Positions 61,643 to 64,000 of a stretch of DNA of 64,000 nucleotides are shown here, in pieces. The DNA is taken from the NCBI GenBank assembly GCA_020881915.1, contig JAJFPB010000004.1, forward strand, positions 1 through 64,000, in the 5' to 3' direction. Position numbers and translations under genes: made by a program. Within the stretch, counting starts at the first letter, position 1. Every line of letters begins with the position of its first letter. The notes under the pieces are model-generated. The model was not told the DNA's origin and ran no database searches. It saw only the letters and a program-made list of their open reading frames with translations. Source of the DNA: Paramyrothecium sp. XJ0827. Its lineage: Eukaryota; Ascomycota; Sordariomycetes; Hypocreales; Stachybotryaceae.

Positions 61643-63130
61643 CTTGTCTAGATTGTGTATAGTCTTGTTGGAATGATGTATAGTAATGAGCGGTAAGTCC
61701 CCGTTGGATGTTGGATGTGTCGTGGTGCTGGAGCTAACACAGTCGTGTGGCTGAGTCTACGAGCGGGAGGCTTCTTAGTGTGTAAGGGAGCGTAGACTGG
61801 AGTTGTACAAGTTGTGTATCTGGATTGGGTTGAGTCGAATCGAAACTTAGAATTCTCGAGATGTAACTTGGGGTTAATATGTCAAATCACTTTCCCTTTG
61901 ACTTCCTCTACAAGGAGGCAAGGAGACAAGGAGGCCACGCCAGTGGAGTCAACACCGAACTCAAGCCCGGCTCCGCCCCGGCGCTTGGACAATTTGCTGT
62001 GAAGCATTCCGGCAATTCGGTATCTACAACGTGCCTCCAATCCATCGGCTAAGTCTCTGTCAGAAGATGAGCTTCCGCTCGGCACTCCGTCTGCCGATGC
62101 CAGGGTCAGATTCGAAAGCAAACAGCATACCCACGCTCTCCGTAGGATCAAACAACCGAGTTCGCCGAATCGTTAAAGCAGCCCTGTGTTACGAATCCTT
62201 ACGAACCCTGAGCCACACCCTTCCACGTGGCGCATGCGCATGCCTGCATTGCATCGGGTCCGTGCAGAAAGAGGCCGATGGGTGGGTTGCATCACCGAAA
62301 TACCTTGATCTTCGGCCATATAAACCCACATTTTTTGCTAGCATTCAACCCTGCATACTTGTCGCCGACTGGCCTATGCGTTCCTAACGCACAGACGCTG
62401 CAAGCCGTCTGCGGCTCGGTGGAGTATTGCGGTGAAAGTGGCTCGTCTTGTGATCGAAGCCCTTGCTTCCAGAAGATGCACCATGACGCGTATCTAGAAG
62501 CGGCAACTCAGCTCGTGATTGGTGGTGTCGCCAGGTGAAGCTCGCATCAGGCCAATCGTCTATATGGCGATATTCTGTGACACCCCTTCGCTACTACCGC
62601 TACCGTGTATCCGGGAAAAATGCTACCAGCCTTCCAGAAACCAGGGTCTAACCATGCATTGCCAGCAAGGAGTTAGCATACATCGCACTTTCTCGGAACC
62701 GGTGGGTAACCAATCTGACCCGTGATTGATCACCGACCGAACTGCTCCACAAAACCTTTGGTCCCCAATGATAAGAGTTGCTGCTGGTAGAGCCGGTTTA
62801 GCGAGATTCGGTTACAAAATTGTGTATATATGTACGCTCTATTCAACGAATCCAGGGGTTTAAAGCCGCAAAACTTTGATCATTCAAACATCGTAACTAA
62901 TTTGCATCGCTAATACATAAGGAGAACCAAATGACGACTGTCCTAGCCTCTATTGTTACACACGACGAGTAAACTCGAAGCTACTTGCCGAGCCAAGGTA
63001 CGTGCTCATTGCCATACTGCATAGACTTCTCACTCTTTCCAGCACTCCAAGATGTCCCGGGAGCGGCTCATCCAGGCCGTGGCTGGCTGGACGAAAACCC
63101 CGGTGGTCCTTTTCGAACCTCGGTCACTGA
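61643..63130. promoter_or_regulatory. PKS-NRPS promoter and spacer to the regulator gene
   Basis: About 1.5 kb between the PKS-NRPS start and the 3' end of the regulator gene, both on the minus strand. It carries the TCGAATCGA element at 61,835. Several short frames exist in both strands without family signals. A TATATATG-like A/T stretch lies at 62,823. Nothing else is recognised. Confidence 0.5.
61835..61843. promoter_or_regulatory. TCGAATCGA element upstream of the PKS-NRPS
   Basis: Lies 193 bp upstream of the start at 61,642 and is the reverse complement of the element upstream of the 2OG oxygenase. It could bind the cluster's Zn2Cys6-type regulator (inference). Confidence 0.35.
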
Positions 63131-64000
63131 TCAGACGCGAAGTGTTTGCAGTAGGCAAGCAATTCTATGTTGCACGTCCATCATCAACCGCGAGATGAAC
63201 TCCCGACTGGTGTCAATAGAAAGCTGTTGGCTCGAGTGCTGGGCGCTCGCGTGTTCGAATCCGTCTGTTGCAGGCGGCCAAGGCTGAGACGAGAGGTAAA
63301 GACTAACAGCTTGGTTTTGCCGATTGACCAGAAAGGAACATAATTGCACGACCATGACGGACCGAATGTCCGAAAGGCCATTGTTGTTGAATCCGTCAAC
63401 CTCCACGTGGCCTGGCGACAACACGGCGTTGAAAAGGTCTGCATCACGCTGCAAAGCCGTCAGCACGAAATCATATATTCTAAGCAGTTGTGTATGGCAC
63501 GCAATAAGCAAGTGACTAATGACAGTATTGGAATGTTGGCCGGACGCGCGTATGTGGCGCGGCCCCGGTGCCGCCTTTGACTCCGCAAAGATCATACCGT
63601 TAATCGAGTTCATTGACGGCGCCGAGGGGGGCTGGATGGAGTCCCACATGTCATGGCTCGGGTTGAGGTTGCGGAGAATGCCCAGGAGATCGCCGGAGGC
63701 TGAGAAGGCTCCACAGAGGACTCCACCGAGAGCGTTCGGCCCGGGTGGGGGACTCGAGAAGTCAACGCACGTCGGGGGCTTCATGTCGACCTGAGTTTCG
63801 ATGAGCCACGCCGCGACCATTTTGAAGACGTCGCCGTCCACGAGGAGACACGGTCTGCCCTGAGGGTCAACATTCAGCTGGTCTGACACCAAAACGGCCT
63901 CATGCAGAGCCTCGGTTGAGCGGTATAATTGACAAAGACGGATGCTTAGCTGGGACAGCTGGGCAATGCCCATGTCCGGGCAATGGCCTTGGTCAGAGGG
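63131..64000 (-). CDS. AflR-like fungal transcription factor, C-terminal part
   Basis: An open frame runs from the right window edge to a stop at 63,131. About 289 codons are visible and the start lies outside. The segment HLLIACHTQLLRIYDFVLTA, then GHVEVDGF, then VQLCSFLVNRQNQAVSLYL, resembles the C-terminal regulatory half of AflR-type Zn2Cys6 proteins, where a conserved C-x-x-x-L-L-x-x-Y-D helix occurs. The N-terminal zinc cluster that would prove the class is not in the window. If the call is right, this is the pathway-specific activator of the cluster, acting in the nucleus on promoters such as those of the PKS-NRPS and 2OG oxygenase. Part of the call rests on its position at the cluster edge. 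Confidence 0.65.
   Translation of the reverse strand, partial: PSDQGHCPDMGIAQLSQLSIRLCQLYRSTEALHEAVLVSDQLNVDPQGRPCLLVDGDVFKMVAAWLIETQVDMKPPTCVDFSSPPPGPNALGGVLCGAFSASGDLLGILRNLNPSHDMWDSIQPPSAPSMNSINGMIFAESKAAPGPRHIRASGQHSNTVISHLLIACHTQLLRIYDFVLTALQRDADLFNAVLSPGHVEVDGFNNNGLSDIRSVMVVQLCSFLVNRQNQAVSLYLSSQPWPPATDGFEHASAQHSSQQLSIDTSREFISRLMMDVQHRIACLLQTLRV

Overview
The window looks like the end of a chromosome in a filamentous ascomycete (Pezizomycotina, probably a Sordariomycete). The genes have short GT-AG introns (about 50-90 bp). A telomere-linked RecQ-type helicase lies near the left edge, and its flank carries CCCTAA-containing minisatellites whose orientation puts the telomere to the left. 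Long AT-rich blocks show pure C-to-T / G-to-A decay, the mark of repeat-induced point mutation (RIP). No organism or known product could be assigned from the sequence alone.

Layout. 1-2,680 is pyrimidine-rich subtelomeric repeat DNA, including a decayed copy of a helicase C-terminus. 2,681-7,482 (minus) is a telomere-linked helicase broken by about six frameshifts and a stop. 7,879-8,560 is a tandem repeat block. 8,560-15,465 and 17,345-31,050 are AT-rich RIP-destroyed transposon graveyards. They contain a Ty3/gypsy element with flanking LTRs (about 18.65-26.43 kb) and two long inverted-repeat structures. Between them, 15.47-17.34 kb is an island of normal composition with a fungal rhodopsin-domain membrane protein gene truncated by the AT-rich block.

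31.9-64 kb is a secondary-metabolite gene cluster that runs off the right edge. Its core is a 3,989-residue highly reducing PKS-NRPS (49,346-61,642, minus; KS-AT-DH-MT-KR-ACP-C-A-T-R, no working ER), for which I reconstructed six exons with consistent splice phases. Around it are a LovC-type trans-enoylreductase, a self-sufficient P450/reductase fusion (CYP505 type), a 2-oxoglutarate/Fe(II) oxygenase, a secreted berberine-bridge-type FAD oxidase, a salicylate-hydroxylase-like FAD monooxygenase, a small SRPBCC-fold protein, a Gfo/Idh/MocA dehydrogenase and the C-terminal part of an AflR-like regulator.

Likely joint action (inference): the PKS and trans-ER build a reduced, C-methylated polyketide chain, and the NRPS module couples it to an amine-bearing unit. 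The terminal R-like domain releases it, and five redox enzymes plus a possible cyclase finish the product. Two details suggest unusual chemistry. The A domain has Asn where alpha-amino-acid-activating domains carry Asp235, and the terminal R domain has YxxxR instead of YxxxK. No transporter, Diels-Alderase of known type or self-resistance gene is visible inside the window.
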